A DNA stretch of 36,057 nt from an uncultured Alphaproteobacteria bacterium (lineage in GTDB: Bacteria; Pseudomonadota; Alphaproteobacteria; Rhodobacterales; Rhodobacteraceae), in NCBI GenBank assembly GCA_902581005.1, contig CACHMT010000009.1:1-36057 (forward strand), written 5' to 3'. Both the position numbers and the translations under genes were made by a program. Within the stretch, counting starts at the first letter, position 1. Every line of letters starts with the position of its first letter. Under the pieces are notes generated by a model that had not been told where the DNA came from, ran no database searches, and saw nothing but the letters and a program-made list of their open reading frames with translations. Shown piece after piece: positions 16,744 through 26,265 of the stretch.

Positions 16744-16860
16744 ATGAAAAATAAGATACCTTTTTTAACATTAGAAAAAAGTCTAGTAGCAGACATTGTT
16801 AATTTAATTATTATTGGAATGTCCCTTTTTTTATATGGACTAGTTACTTTTTGTTTTTAG
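16744..16860 (+). CDS. Small single-pass membrane protein (38 aa), unknown
   Basis: ATG at 16744 follows a perfect AGGAGG (16733-16738) with a 5-nt spacer, one of the strongest ribosome-binding sites in the window. The 38-residue product has a short polar N-terminus (MKNKIPFLTLEKS) and then one hydrophobic helix (about residues 15-38, containing LIIIGMSLFLYGL) that runs to the C-terminus. The 3' end overlaps the convergent scaffold gene by 21 nt. A promoter-like TTTACA/TATAAT lies just upstream. I do not recognise a family. Support is the signal sequences, not homology. Confidence 0.55.
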   Translation: MKNKIPFLTLEKSLVADIVNLIIIGMSLFLYGLVTFCF

Positions 16861-17277
16861 GCCAGAAACTTTTTGCAACGCATCAATTGAAGCGTCAAGG
16901 ATAAGAAGAACTGAATCATGCCTGTATGGAACTTTTTGAGCAGGTTCGAAGTACTTGTATCTAGTAAACGGATCTTTTATTAAAAAGGTTCCTGTATCTA
17001 AGAATGTTTTTAAGTTTTTTCTTAGTTCCGTTATCATGCCAATATCCGCTCCGATGGCATGGGTTACAAAAACGCAAGCTGATGCCTGACCAAGTGCACA
17101 TGCTTTTATGTCAAGACCAACCTTTGATATCTTTGACTCAGAAATTTTTAAGTCCAAAGTAATGCTAGAACCACATATTGCAGTTCTCTTTGTAATCGTA
17201 ACGTCTGGGTTCATTAACCTAGTTGTAATGGGAATATTAGAGGCAAGCTCTAAAATATTATTTGTGTATAGATCCAT
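16840..17277 (-). CDS. NifU/IscU-like iron-sulfur cluster scaffold protein
   Basis: 145 residues using the ATG at 17277 (MDLYTNNILELASN). The frame extends to 17343, but the extra hydrophobic leader does not belong to the family and would run into hisI. The pattern ILELASNIP...Cys35 in ICGSSITLDL...Cys60 in KACALGQASAC is that of the U-type scaffold subgroup common in Alphaproteobacteria. The third IscU cysteine is replaced in the RHDSVLLILDA segment. The protein would hold or pass nascent Fe-S clusters in the cytosol. It is divergent from hisI and far from the suf operon at 28836, so its role in that pathway is inferred only. Confidence 0.82.
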   Translation of the reverse strand: MDLYTNNILELASNIPITTRLMNPDVTITKRTAICGSSITLDLKISESKISKVGLDIKACALGQASACVFVTHAIGADIGMITELRKNLKTFLDTGTFLIKDPFTRYKYFEPAQKVPYRHDSVLLILDASIDALQKVSGLKTKSN

Positions 17278-17319
17278 GTGTGTTAAAGATTCCCCTATTA
17301 CCGACAAAAGGACTATAGA

Positions 17320-17658
17320 GTGAATGAAATAAAATTTAAACAAAAAATAGATGCTTTAAAGTTTAATGATAATGGGTTGATTCCCTGTGTAGCACAAGAT
17401 CACGAAAGTAAGCAGGTTCTTATGCTCGCATGGGGATCCAGAGATACATTATTTCAGAGTGTTTCAAGTGGGCTCGCTACCTATTGGTCTAGGTCAAGAG
17501 GTGAGGTTTGGGTGAAGGGAAAAACATCTGGTAACATTCAAGAAATAAAAAAAATACACATTGATTGTGATGGAGACACAGTTCTATTTGAAGTCAAGCA
17601 AACTGGTGCAGCCTGTCATACGGGGTCTAAATCATGTTTCTTTACAGAACTTCTTTAG
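17320..17658 (+). CDS. hisI: HisI, phosphoribosyl-AMP cyclohydrolase
   Basis: 112 residues from GTG at 17320 with AAAGGA about 7 nt upstream. HisI opens the purine ring of phosphoribosyl-AMP, the third step of histidine synthesis. Signatures are QVLMLAW, ATYWSRSRGEVWVKG, the metal-binding IDCDGDTVLF, and CHTGSKSCF with its two cysteines. There is no fused HisE domain. It is monocistronic, away from other his genes, between the divergent scaffold gene and convergent trmFO (4-nt overlap). Confidence 0.96.
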   Translation: MNEIKFKQKIDALKFNDNGLIPCVAQDHESKQVLMLAWGSRDTLFQSVSSGLATYWSRSRGEVWVKGKTSGNIQEIKKIHIDCDGDTVLFEVKQTGAACHTGSKSCFFTELL

Positions 17659-19007
17659 AAGGCACTTTGGGATTCTAACCAATTGTGAAAACTCGATTTT
17701 GCAATTGATGTATAGGCTGCATATCTTTCTCGCCTGTTTTTCTTTCCTTTAAAATCTTTCACAGTAGATTGGAAAAGACCAAAGTTTACATTCATTGGTT
17801 GAAAGTCCTTATTATTTGCAATTAGATGATGCGCGAGGGCTCCCAAAGCAGTATCAGCAGATGGTAATTTTACCTCTTTACCCAGAATTTTTGCTCCAAC
17901 CATTCGTCCCACTAGCAAGCCAATAGCGGCGCTCTCTACATACCCTTCGACTCCAGTAATTTGTCCTGCGAGACTAATGTTAGGGTATGATTTTAATTGG
18001 AAGTATTTATCTAAAATATCTGGTGAATTCAAAAAAGTATTTTTATGTATTCCACCCAACCTCGCGAACCTAGCTTCCTGCAAACCATTAATTGACCGCA
18101 AAATTTCGGCTTGCCTCGAATGCTTGATTTTTGTTTGGAATCCTACAATATTGAATAAAGTGCCTTCCTTATTTTCCTTTCTAAGCTGAACCACAGCATA
18201 TGGTTTCACGTCACTGTATGGATTTGTAAGTCCCACTGGTTTCATCGGTCCAAATCTAAGCGTGTCCTTTCCTCTTGATGCCATTACCTCGATTGGTAAA
18301 CATCCAGAAAAAAATGGTACATCTACTTCCCAATCATTAAAGTCGGCTTTATCACTTTCAGAGATTTTAGAAACGAACTCATAATATTCATCCTTTGTCA
18401 TAGGACAGTTAAGGTAAGCTTCCCTCTCTTCAATGCTATCTCCTTTATCATACCTAGATTGAAACCATGTACTCTCATAATCAATAGAGTCCGCGTAGAC
18501 GGTAGGTGCTATAGCGTCATAAAAGTATAAATTTTTTGATCCAGTTAGTTTTATAAGAGATTGTGCTAGCTTATTTGACGTAAGGGGACCAGAAGCTATT
18601 ATTACGTGGTCTTCTGCTAATTGTTTTAAGTCTGTTATCTCTTTTTGTATTATGTTTATAAAAGAATTATTTTTTATTAACTCAGTTATTTCTGACGAAA
18701 ATTTCATTCGATCAACTGCCATTGCACTTCCTGCCGGTATACGTGCCTTGTCACCCGTTGAGATAATCAGCCCATCTGCAGCTCTCATCTCCCAATGTAA
18801 TTGTCCTACAGCATTATTGATGTGGTCATCTGATCTAAACGAATTTGAGCAAACTAGCTCTGCTAACAAAGAAGTCTTGTGGGCGGGAGTTTTTTTATTG
18901 GGCCTCATTTCGTATAAATTTGATGATATACCCATTCTACCTAGCTGCCATGCGGCTTCAGTTCCAGCCAGTCCACCTCCAACTATAGCGACTTTTTTCT
19001 CTGACAT
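17655..19007 (-). CDS. trmFO: TrmFO, folate/FAD-dependent tRNA (uracil-54-C5) methyltransferase
   Basis: 450 residues. TrmFO makes ribothymidine at tRNA position 54 using methylene-THF and FAD. An N-terminal FAD-binding GGGLAGTEAAWQLG (residues 9-22), YEMRP, and LVCSNSFRSD with its conserved Cys are all present, along with GCLPIEVMASRG, TLRFGPMKPVGL, and the GQITGVEGYVESAA block near the C-terminus. It abuts gyrA with no spacing (gyrA stop at 19008), so it is probably expressed from the ssb-gyrA transcript. Confidence 0.96.
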   Translation of the reverse strand: MSEKKVAIVGGGLAGTEAAWQLGRMGISSNLYEMRPNKKTPAHKTSLLAELVCSNSFRSDDHINNAVGQLHWEMRAADGLIISTGDKARIPAGSAMAVDRMKFSSEITELIKNNSFINIIQKEITDLKQLAEDHVIIASGPLTSNKLAQSLIKLTGSKNLYFYDAIAPTVYADSIDYESTWFQSRYDKGDSIEEREAYLNCPMTKDEYYEFVSKISESDKADFNDWEVDVPFFSGCLPIEVMASRGKDTLRFGPMKPVGLTNPYSDVKPYAVVQLRKENKEGTLFNIVGFQTKIKHSRQAEILRSINGLQEARFARLGGIHKNTFLNSPDILDKYFQLKSYPNISLAGQITGVEGYVESAAIGLLVGRMVGAKILGKEVKLPSADTALGALAHHLIANNKDFQPMNVNFGLFQSTVKDFKGKKNRRERYAAYTSIAKSSFHNWLESQSAF

Positions 19008-21716
19008 TTAATCTGCGTCTTCGGTTGTATCCGCTATCCAAGCAACAGATACGACATTTTCATCTCCCTTGGTATCAAATACTTTTACACCAGACGCACT
19101 TCTTGACTGCCTTGATATTTCAGATACAGAGCAGCGTATGCTTTGGCCAGTAGACGTAACTAGCATTATTTGATCATCATCTTCCACAGTAAAAGAGGCT
19201 ATAATGCTATCTTGTCTTCTTTCAAGATTGGCAGATGTGATGCCTTGACCACCACGCCCAGACCTTCTATATTCGTGGGCTGAAGATCTTTTGCCAAAGC
19301 CTTGAGACGTAATTGTTAGTATCCATTCCTCCAAGGCACCCAACTCAACATATCTCTCTTGACTTAAAACCAATGTAGAGTCTTCTCCATTTTCAATTCC
19401 GTTATCTTCACCCGTAATTGCTCTTCTCATTTTGAAATATGCTAATCGTTCCTCTGTACTGACCTCTACGTGTTTTAATACAGCCATAGATATGACAGCG
19501 TCATTTTTCTTTAAAGTTATTCCTTTGACGCCAATGGAATCGCGACCCTTGAAAATTCTTACATCCTCAGTATTAAACCGAATGGCTTTTCCTTTTGCAG
19601 TGGTAAGCAGTACATCATTATCATTTTTGCAAATCTGAGCACCAACTAGTGTTGTGTTTTCAGGCAATTTCATAGCAATTTTTCCATTTGCTTTTACATT
19701 TGTGAAGTCTGACAATGCATTTTTTCGAACGTTACCTGTAGAGGTGGCAAAAAATATTTGAAGGTCTTTCCAAGTTTCCTCCTCTGCTTCAACTGGTAAT
19801 ATAGTTGTAATTCTCGAAGACGAATTTATTGGTAGCAGGTTTACAATAGCTTTACCCTTCGAGCTTCTGCCACTTTGTGGTAGGCGCCAAGTCTTAAGCT
19901 TGTAAACAAAACCATCTGATGAAAAAAATAATAAAGGTGTATGTGTATTCGTAACGAAAAGATTAGTTACCACATCAGTTTCCTTTGTATTCATGCCTTG
20001 AGTACCCTTGCCACCGCGTTTTTGCTCTCTGTACTCAGATAATGCTGTTCTTTTAATGTATCCTTCTCTCGTAACTGTAACCACCATCTCTTCTTTCTCG
20101 ATAAGGTCTTCATCTTCAAAGTCTCCCTCAAATTCCTGAATTTCCGACCTTCTGGGAATAGCGTAGCTTTCTTTGACTTCCTTAAGTTCCTCAGAAATTA
20201 TTTTTCTTATTCGTTCTCTTGATTTTAAAATATCGAGGCAAATTCTTATCTTATCTGCTAAGTCTTCTAGTTCACTACCTATTTCGGTTGCTCCTAGTGC
20301 CGTTAATCGTTGAAGACGCAACTCGAGTATTGCTTTTGCTTGTTGTTCAGACAACAAATAAGTTCCATCTTCGTTAATTTTGTGAAGAGGATCATCAATA
20401 AGCTCTAAGTATTGGCTTAACTCCTTTACTTTCCACTTAGTATTCATAAGCGTTTCTTTTGCTTTGGATGGATTTTCGGAATTTCTAATTATAGCAATAA
20501 CCTCATCAACATTCGAAACTGCAACGGCTAAACCACAAAGAAGGTGGCTTCTTTCTCTGGCCTTCTCAAGTTCAAAAATGGTTCGTCTGGCAACCACTTC
20601 TTCTCGAAATTCAATGAACTTAGTCAAAAAATCCTTCAAATTGAGGAGACTTGGTTTCCCTTTATCTAAGGCTAAAAGATTGAAACCAAAGCTCGTTTGC
20701 ATCTGTGAAAAGCGATATAGTTGGTTTAAAACCACTTCCACGGTGGCATCCCTTTTTAAGTCAACAACAACTCTAACTCCAAGTCTATCCGACTCATCCT
20801 GGACATGTGATATTCCCTCGATTTTTTTTTCTCTTGCGAGCTCCGCTATTTTTTCGACCAGCGAGGATTTATTTACCTGATAGGGAATTTCGGTTATCAC
20901 TATTGATAACCTATCTTTTTTGTGTTCCTCTAAGGAATGTTTTGCTCTGATAACTATTGAACCCTTACCAGTTGAATACGCTTGTCTAGAACCAGATTGA
21001 CCTAAAATAATACCACCAGTAGGAAAGTCGGGGGCGGGCAACAATTGCATTAAATCCTCAATCTCTATCTGAGGGTCTTCTATTATAGCTAATGCGGCAT
21101 CAATCACTTCTCCAACGTTGTGTGGAGGAATGTTTGTTGCCATTCCCACTGCGATACCCCCTGCACCATTTACTAATAAATTTGGAAATCTAGCTGGTAA
21201 AACCTTAGGCTCGATATCTTTTCCATCATAATTGTCTTGGAAATCAACAGTACCCTTTTCAATATCGTCCAGTAAAGCTGCTGTAGGATTCGCCATACGA
21301 ACTTCAGTATACCTCATTGCGGCAGCGGAATCTCCATCAATTGACCCAAAGTTTCCTTGCCCATCTAGTAATACCAAAGACATTGAAAAATCTTGAGCCA
21401 TTCTGACTAGTGCGTCATAGATAGCCTGATCTCCATGAGGATGATATTTACCCATTACATCGCCTACAGGTCGAGCAGATTTTCTATATGGTCTGTCGAA
21501 CGTATTATTTGTCTCATGCATTGAGTATAGAATTCGTCTGTGAACGGGTTTTAAGCCATCTCTGAGATCTGGAATAGCTCTGCTCACAATTACACTCATT
21601 GCGTAGTCTAGGTAAGCGGATTTCATCTCTGATTCTAGCGAAACTTGTGACACGCTATTATCGATTAATACTTTATCACTTTCTGAGTGTTCCTCGTTAC
21701 TATCGTTATTTGTCAA
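19008..21716 (-). CDS. gyrA: GyrA, DNA gyrase subunit A
   Basis: 902 residues. GyrA carries the breakage-reunion centre of gyrase. The N-terminal SRAIPDLRDGLKPVHRR, the catalytic Tyr136 in AAMRYTEVRM, and the EIPYQVNKSSLVEKIA block are intact. The C-terminal beta-pinwheel has the GyrA box QKRGGKG, which separates GyrA from ParC. In the quinolone-resistance region the motif reads YHPHGDQAIYD: the position of E. coli Ser83 is Gln97 (codon 21426-21428), while Asp87 is kept as Asp101. An acidic insert (about residues 775-795, with IENGED) sits in the C-terminal domain. It lies 29 nt after ssb. Confidence 0.97.
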   Translation of the reverse strand: MTNNDSNEEHSESDKVLIDNSVSQVSLESEMKSAYLDYAMSVIVSRAIPDLRDGLKPVHRRILYSMHETNNTFDRPYRKSARPVGDVMGKYHPHGDQAIYDALVRMAQDFSMSLVLLDGQGNFGSIDGDSAAAMRYTEVRMANPTAALLDDIEKGTVDFQDNYDGKDIEPKVLPARFPNLLVNGAGGIAVGMATNIPPHNVGEVIDAALAIIEDPQIEIEDLMQLLPAPDFPTGGIILGQSGSRQAYSTGKGSIVIRAKHSLEEHKKDRLSIVITEIPYQVNKSSLVEKIAELAREKKIEGISHVQDESDRLGVRVVVDLKRDATVEVVLNQLYRFSQMQTSFGFNLLALDKGKPSLLNLKDFLTKFIEFREEVVARRTIFELEKARERSHLLCGLAVAVSNVDEVIAIIRNSENPSKAKETLMNTKWKVKELSQYLELIDDPLHKINEDGTYLLSEQQAKAILELRLQRLTALGATEIGSELEDLADKIRICLDILKSRERIRKIISEELKEVKESYAIPRRSEIQEFEGDFEDEDLIEKEEMVVTVTREGYIKRTALSEYREQKRGGKGTQGMNTKETDVVTNLFVTNTHTPLLFFSSDGFVYKLKTWRLPQSGRSSKGKAIVNLLPINSSSRITTILPVEAEEETWKDLQIFFATSTGNVRKNALSDFTNVKANGKIAMKLPENTTLVGAQICKNDNDVLLTTAKGKAIRFNTEDVRIFKGRDSIGVKGITLKKNDAVISMAVLKHVEVSTEERLAYFKMRRAITGEDNGIENGEDSTLVLSQERYVELGALEEWILTITSQGFGKRSSAHEYRRSGRGGQGITSANLERRQDSIIASFTVEDDDQIMLVTSTGQSIRCSVSEISRQSRSASGVKVFDTKGDENVVSVAWIADTTEDAD

Positions 21717-21745
21717 AAGTAAGAATTCCTGAAAAAATGGTCAAA

Positions 21746-22222
21746 CTAGAATGGGATCTCATCATCTAAATCGTCCGGACCCAGATTATCTTGACTAGAT
21801 CCACCTGGTTCAATTGATTGATAGGGCTGTGTTTCATTTTGTTGATTCGACATATTAGGCATATCATCAGACCTTCCACCTAGCATTGTTAGCTCACCCC
21901 TAAAATTCTTAAGAACTACTTCTGTTGTGTATCGATCGTTACCCGCTTGATCCTGCCATTTTCTTGTTTCCAACTGTCCTTCAATGTAAACTTGCGAGCC
22001 TTTTCTTAGGTATTGCTCGGCTATCTCGGCAAGACGTTCATTAAAAATTGCTATATTATGCCAGCTGGTGCGTTCCTGTCTCTCCCCAGTACTTGAATCT
22101 TTCCACGTTTCACTCGTAGCTAAGGAAAAATTACACACCTTTCCTCCAGATGGAAATTCTCTCAATTCGGGATCTTTTCCTAATCTTCCTATAAGAAGAA
22201 CCTTATTTAAACTTCCAGCCAT
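21746..22222 (-). CDS. ssb: Single-stranded DNA-binding protein
   Basis: 158 residues from the ATG at 22222, which has GAGG about 7 nt upstream and gives the family N-terminus [15 protein letters not shown]. The frame extends to 22273, but the added residues are not conserved. An OB fold (residues 1-110) with [19 protein letters not shown] and [16 protein letters not shown] is followed by a Gln/Asn/Pro-rich linker and the acidic tip DLDDEIPF that recruits repair and replication partners. It is divergent from uvrA and precedes gyrA. No LexA-type box is visible in the 125-nt divergent region. Confidence 0.96.
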   Translation of the reverse strand: MAGSLNKVLLIGRLGKDPELREFPSGGKVCNFSLATSETWKDSSTGERQERTSWHNIAIFNERLAEIAEQYLRKGSQVYIEGQLETRKWQDQAGNDRYTTEVVLKNFRGELTMLGGRSDDMPNMSNQQNETQPYQSIEPGGSSQDNLGPDDLDDEIPF

Positions 22223-22347
22223 GACAAAACCTCGCTTCTTTAAGTTAACATCGAAGTATATAATTTTCAACAAAGTATCAAGGTGAATATTAAAAAGTAC
22301 TTTAAATATTTACTATTTGCTTTAATTGAAGGTCAGGAGGCTTTTAT

Positions 22348-25212
22348 TTGGATTTTATCTCACATATCAAAGTCCGTTCTGCTAAAGAACATAATTTGAA
22401 ATCAATAGATGTTGATATTCCTAGAGATAAGCTGGTTGTACTAACTGGTTTGTCGGGATCTGGGAAATCGTCACTAGCATTCGATACAATATATGCAGAA
22501 GGCCAGCGTCGTTATGTGGAAAGCCTCTCGGCTTATGCACGACAGTTTTTAAACATGATGCAAAAACCAGATGTTGAAAGTATATCCGGATTATCACCAG
22601 CCATTTCTATTGAGCAAAAAACTACGAGTAAAAATCCCCGTTCAACTGTTGGGACAGTTACTGAAATTTATGATTATTTAAGATTACTCTTTGCCAGAGT
22701 TGGTGTGCCTTATAGTCCAGCTACCGGAAAACCCATAAAAGCCCAACAAATATCCGATATGGTGGACATAATATTGAAACTTAAATCGGGACTAAAATTA
22801 TATATCTATGCTCCTTTAGTGAAAGATCGGAAAGGAGAATTTAAAAAAGAAATCAATGAGATAATAAAAAAAGGATTTCAGAGGGTCAGGATCAATGGAG
22901 ATCTTTATGACATTGATGAGATGCCGACATTAGACAAAAAATATCGATATAATATAGATATACTTGTCGATCGTTTGATTGCAAGTTCTGGAGATAGGAT
23001 CGGCGAGAGGCTTGCCGATAGTTTAAGGACTGCTTTAGATATTTCTGAAGGTATAGTTGTTGTTGATGTTTTCGATGAAGATCAACAAAAAGACTCTCTT
23101 TTATTTTCTGAAAAATTTGCATGCCCTGTTTCTGGTTTTAGTTTAGGCGAAATTGAGCCGAGATTATTCTCCTTTAATGCGCCCACTGGCGCATGTGAAT
23201 CGTGCGATGGTCTTGGTCGCCAAGACCAATTTGATGAAAGCTTAATAGTTATAGATGGGAAATTATCTGTATATGATGGAGCCATTATTCCTTGGGCAAG
23301 GAGTTCCAATCCATATTATAGACAGACGGTTGAGGCTTTATCGAAACATTATAAATTTAATCCTGATGCTCCTTGGGAGGATCTTGATGCAAAAATTAAA
23401 AAAATCTTACTGTACGGTAATGAGGGTGAGAAAATCAACTTTAGATTTGATGATGGAGGGCGAGTATTTAATACTAAAAAATCATTTGAAGGAGTAATTT
23501 CTAACCTAAAGCGTAGATTTGATGAAACTGTTGAACCTTGGTTATTAGAAGAGTTTAAACGATATAGAAGTGATAAACCTTGTTCAAAATGTAACGGTTA
23601 CAGGCTAAGGCAAGAGGCACTTTGTGTAAGGGTCGCGGGACTTAATATCGGGGAGTGTTGCGATAAGTCGATTAAGCAGCTGCTAACATGGATAGAATCA
23701 ATGAGAAAAACTCTTTCTAAGTCGCATTTGCAAATTGGCAGTGCTATTATAAAAGAGATCTCCAGCAGGCTAACTTTTTTAGATAATGTTGGTCTAGAAT
23801 ATTTAACTTTAAGTCGAGCCTCAGGTACATTGTCCGGGGGAGAAAGTCAGCGGATAAGACTGGCAAGCCAAATAGGTTCTGGCTTAACGGGTGTACTTTA
23901 TGTTTTAGACGAGCCTTCAATTGGATTACACCAGAGAGATAACAGAAGGCTCATCAAAACGCTCAAAGATTTAAAAGCACAAGGTAATTCAGTTTTAGTT
24001 GTTGAGCATGATGAAGAAGCAATAAGAGAAGCTGATCATGTTATTGATCTTGGTCCTGGTGCGGGAGTTCAGGGAGGATATATCGTTGCAGAGGGAACTC
24101 CTTTAGATATTATTAAAAGTGAGAAGTCGCTTACTGGGCTTTATCTTTCCGGAAGAAAGAGCATACCTGTGCCGGCGCAAAGAAGGATTAATTCTAAATC
24201 AGAGATAAAATTAACAGGAGCAAATGGCAATAATCTTAAGAACGTAAATATTTCTTTCCCAATAAAATTATTTATATGTGTAACAGGTGTTTCAGGGGGA
24301 GGCAAGTCGACCTTAATAATAGAAACACTCTTTAAAGCGGCAGCCGCGAAACTTAACGGCTCCAGACAAACTCCCGCAAAGTTTGAAAAAATTGAAGGTT
24401 TAGAGAATTTTGAGAAGGTTATAGATATAGATCAATCTCCAATAGGGAGAACACCAAGATCTAATCCCGCTACTTACACAGGTGCTTTTACGCATATAAG
24501 GGATTGGTTTACGGGCTTACCAGAATCAAAGGCTAGAGGGTATATGCCTGGACGTTTTTCTTTTAACGTTAAAGGTGGGCGTTGTGAGGCTTGTCAAGGT
24601 GATGGGCTAATCAAGATAGAGATGCATTTTCTTGCCGATGTTTATGTGGAGTGCGACCAATGTCTTGGCAAGAGGTATAATAGAGAAACGCTTGAAATAA
24701 AATTCAAGGATAAAAACATTTCAGATGTTTTAGAAATGACAGTAAACGAAGCTGAAGATTTTTTCAAAGCAGTGCCTTCGATAAGAGAAAAAATGTCAAC
24801 TCTTAAAAGAGTTGGCCTAGGTTATATTAAAGTTGGTCAACAGGCGACAACTTTGTCAGGAGGAGAGGCGCAGAGGGTAAAGCTTGCAAAAGAACTTGCA
24901 AGAAGAAGTTCAGGATCGACTTTGTATATATTAGACGAGCCTACAACTGGGTTGCACTTTCATGATATTAAAAAACTACTTGAAATTCTGCATGAGCTTG
25001 TTGAGAAAGGTAACACAGTTATTGTTATTGAACACAATTTGGATGTGATCAAAACCGCTGACTACGTAATTGATATTGGACCAGAAGGCGGAGATAAAGG
25101 TGGTGAAGTGGTGTGTTTCGGCACACCTGAGCATATTGCGACTGTGAAAGAAAGTTTTACAGGAGCATTTTTAAGTCCTATTGTTTGTAAATTGTCTGAT
25201 AAAAAGCTTTAG
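22348..25212 (+). CDS. uvrA: UvrA, excinuclease ABC subunit A
   Basis: 954 residues from a TTG start with AGGAGG 7 nt upstream (22335-22340). It is the damage-sensing ATPase of nucleotide excision repair. Two ABC modules are visible: Walker [10 protein letters not shown] (N-terminal) and GVSGGGKST (C-terminal), signatures [12 protein letters not shown] and [12 protein letters not shown], and Walker [12 protein letters not shown] and [11 protein letters not shown]. The C-terminal zinc module CEACQGDG...CDQC is intact. The first zinc site reads CPVS...CESC, with one cysteine replaced by serine, a variant I believe is common in alphaproteobacterial UvrA. coaD follows after 16 nt. Confidence 0.97.
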   Translation: MDFISHIKVRSAKEHNLKSIDVDIPRDKLVVLTGLSGSGKSSLAFDTIYAEGQRRYVESLSAYARQFLNMMQKPDVESISGLSPAISIEQKTTSKNPRSTVGTVTEIYDYLRLLFARVGVPYSPATGKPIKAQQISDMVDIILKLKSGLKLYIYAPLVKDRKGEFKKEINEIIKKGFQRVRINGDLYDIDEMPTLDKKYRYNIDILVDRLIASSGDRIGERLADSLRTALDISEGIVVVDVFDEDQQKDSLLFSEKFACPVSGFSLGEIEPRLFSFNAPTGACESCDGLGRQDQFDESLIVIDGKLSVYDGAIIPWARSSNPYYRQTVEALSKHYKFNPDAPWEDLDAKIKKILLYGNEGEKINFRFDDGGRVFNTKKSFEGVISNLKRRFDETVEPWLLEEFKRYRSDKPCSKCNGYRLRQEALCVRVAGLNIGECCDKSIKQLLTWIESMRKTLSKSHLQIGSAIIKEISSRLTFLDNVGLEYLTLSRASGTLSGGESQRIRLASQIGSGLTGVLYVLDEPSIGLHQRDNRRLIKTLKDLKAQGNSVLVVEHDEEAIREADHVIDLGPGAGVQGGYIVAEGTPLDIIKSEKSLTGLYLSGRKSIPVPAQRRINSKSEIKLTGANGNNLKNVNISFPIKLFICVTGVSGGGKSTLIIETLFKAAAAKLNGSRQTPAKFEKIEGLENFEKVIDIDQSPIGRTPRSNPATYTGAFTHIRDWFTGLPESKARGYMPGRFSFNVKGGRCEACQGDGLIKIEMHFLADVYVECDQCLGKRYNRETLEIKFKDKNISDVLEMTVNEAEDFFKAVPSIREKMSTLKRVGLGYIKVGQQATTLSGGEAQRVKLAKELARRSSGSTLYILDEPTTGLHFHDIKKLLEILHELVEKGNTVIVIEHNLDVIKTADYVIDIGPEGGDKGGEVVCFGTPEHIATVKESFTGAFLSPIVCKLSDKKL

Positions 25213-25228
25213 AAAGAAGGAAAATATA

Positions 25229-25720
25229 ATGCGAGTAGGATTGTATCCAGGTACTTTTGACCCCTTAACGCTTGGGCATATAGATATAATAAGTAGGGCT
25301 TCAACACTCGTCGATAAGTTGGTAATAGGAGTGGCTATAAACAATGATAAGAACCCTTTATTTTCTCTAGAAGAAAGAGTACAGCTTGTAGAAAAAGAAA
25401 TAGCTAATTTAAAGTCATTGAAAGTGGATATTGTGGTGCATCCCTTTAAGAATTTACTAATAGAGTGCGCAAAAGACGTTGGTGCCTCAATTTTGATAAG
25501 AGGTTTACGAGCTGTATCTGATTTTGAGTATGAGTTCCAGATGGTTGGAATGAATAGAGTTTTAGACAATAAAATAGAGACAGTTTTCTTGATGGCAGAT
25601 GCAGGCTGTCAAGCCATTGCATCTAGATTGGTAAAAGAAATTGCTAAGCTAGGCGGAAATATAGACAAATTTGTAACTGAAGACATTGCATTTGCAATTA
25701 ATAGTAAATTTAAGAACTAA
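25229..25720 (+). CDS. coaD: CoaD, phosphopantetheine adenylyltransferase
   Basis: 163 residues from the ATG at 25229, preceded by AGAAGG. The frame is open upstream to 25181, inside uvrA, but that extension is not part of the family. CoaD makes dephospho-CoA from 4'-phosphopantetheine and ATP. Signatures are YPGTFDPLTLGHIDII (nucleotidyl-transferase TxGH motif), the conserved LIRGLRAVSDFEYEFQM, and the C-terminal SRLVKEIAKLGG. Length fits (E. coli 159). A cyclophilin gene follows 14 nt later. Confidence 0.97.
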   Translation: MRVGLYPGTFDPLTLGHIDIISRASTLVDKLVIGVAINNDKNPLFSLEERVQLVEKEIANLKSLKVDIVVHPFKNLLIECAKDVGASILIRGLRAVSDFEYEFQMVGMNRVLDNKIETVFLMADAGCQAIASRLVKEIAKLGGNIDKFVTEDIAFAINSKFKN

Positions 25721-25734
25721 AAAAAGGATTAGAA

Positions 25735-26265
25735 ATGGCATTAAAGAAAAAAAAGGTAACTAAAAAAGGTGCCAAAAACAACATAGTTTTAGAGACAAAT
25801 AAAGGAAATATTACTATAGAACTGTTAAATGGTCTTGCTCCAAATCATTGCGAGAGAATATTACAGCTATCAAAATATAACTTTTTTGATGATGTTGTGT
25901 TTCATAGAGTGATTGACGGCTTTATGGCTCAAACGGGTGATGGGCAGTTTGGTTCTTTAAAAAATGGCCTCCAAAGTGATCGTGTCGGAATGGGAGGTTC
26001 AGACTTACCTGATCTTGAAGCGGAATTCACCTCTGAGCCGTTTGTCAGGGGTATTGTGGGTATGGCTCGATCACAAAACCCAAATTCTGCAAATAGCCAG
26101 TTTTTTATTATGCTTGAAGATAGTATGCATTTAAATAACCAATATACGGTCTGGGGAAAAGTTTTGAAAGGTATGGACGTAGTAGATAAAATAAAAAAAG
26201 GTGATCAATCGGATAATGGAAAAGTTGATGAGCCAGATTTCATAAAGACAATTAAAAATGTTTAG
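25735..26265 (+). CDS. Cyclophilin-type peptidyl-prolyl cis-trans isomerase, cytosolic
   Basis: 176 residues. A lysine-rich N-terminus (KKKKVTKKGAKNN) without a signal peptide indicates a cytosolic protein. The cyclophilin core is complete: VVFHRVIDGFMAQTGD with the catalytic Arg, GMARSQNPNSANSQFFIML, and NNQYTVWGKVLKGMDVV. It speeds proline isomerisation during folding. The stop codon overlaps the start of the next cyclophilin by 8 nt. The order coaD-cyclophilin-cyclophilin is common in Alphaproteobacteria. Confidence 0.93.
   Translation: MALKKKKVTKKGAKNNIVLETNKGNITIELLNGLAPNHCERILQLSKYNFFDDVVFHRVIDGFMAQTGDGQFGSLKNGLQSDRVGMGGSDLPDLEAEFTSEPFVRGIVGMARSQNPNSANSQFFIMLEDSMHLNNQYTVWGKVLKGMDVVDKIKKGDQSDNGKVDEPDFIKTIKNV

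Noticed and set aside
17278-17343. N-terminal extension of the U-type scaffold to 17343
   Set aside because: It would add a hydrophobic leader to a cytosolic family and overlap the hisI start; the ATG at 17277 gives the normal N-terminus.
18652-19011. 119-codon plus-strand open frame inside trmFO
   Set aside because: Antisense to the FAD-binding N-terminus of TrmFO; no independent start signals.
20464-20880. 138-codon plus-strand open frame inside gyrA
   Set aside because: Fully antisense to conserved GyrA coding sequence; serine/leucine-rich translation typical of a shadow frame.
22223-22347. LexA/SOS box between ssb and uvrA
   Set aside because: I looked for the alphaproteobacterial GTTC-N7-GTTC / GAAC-N7-GAAC pattern and for a CTG-N10-CAG box and found neither.
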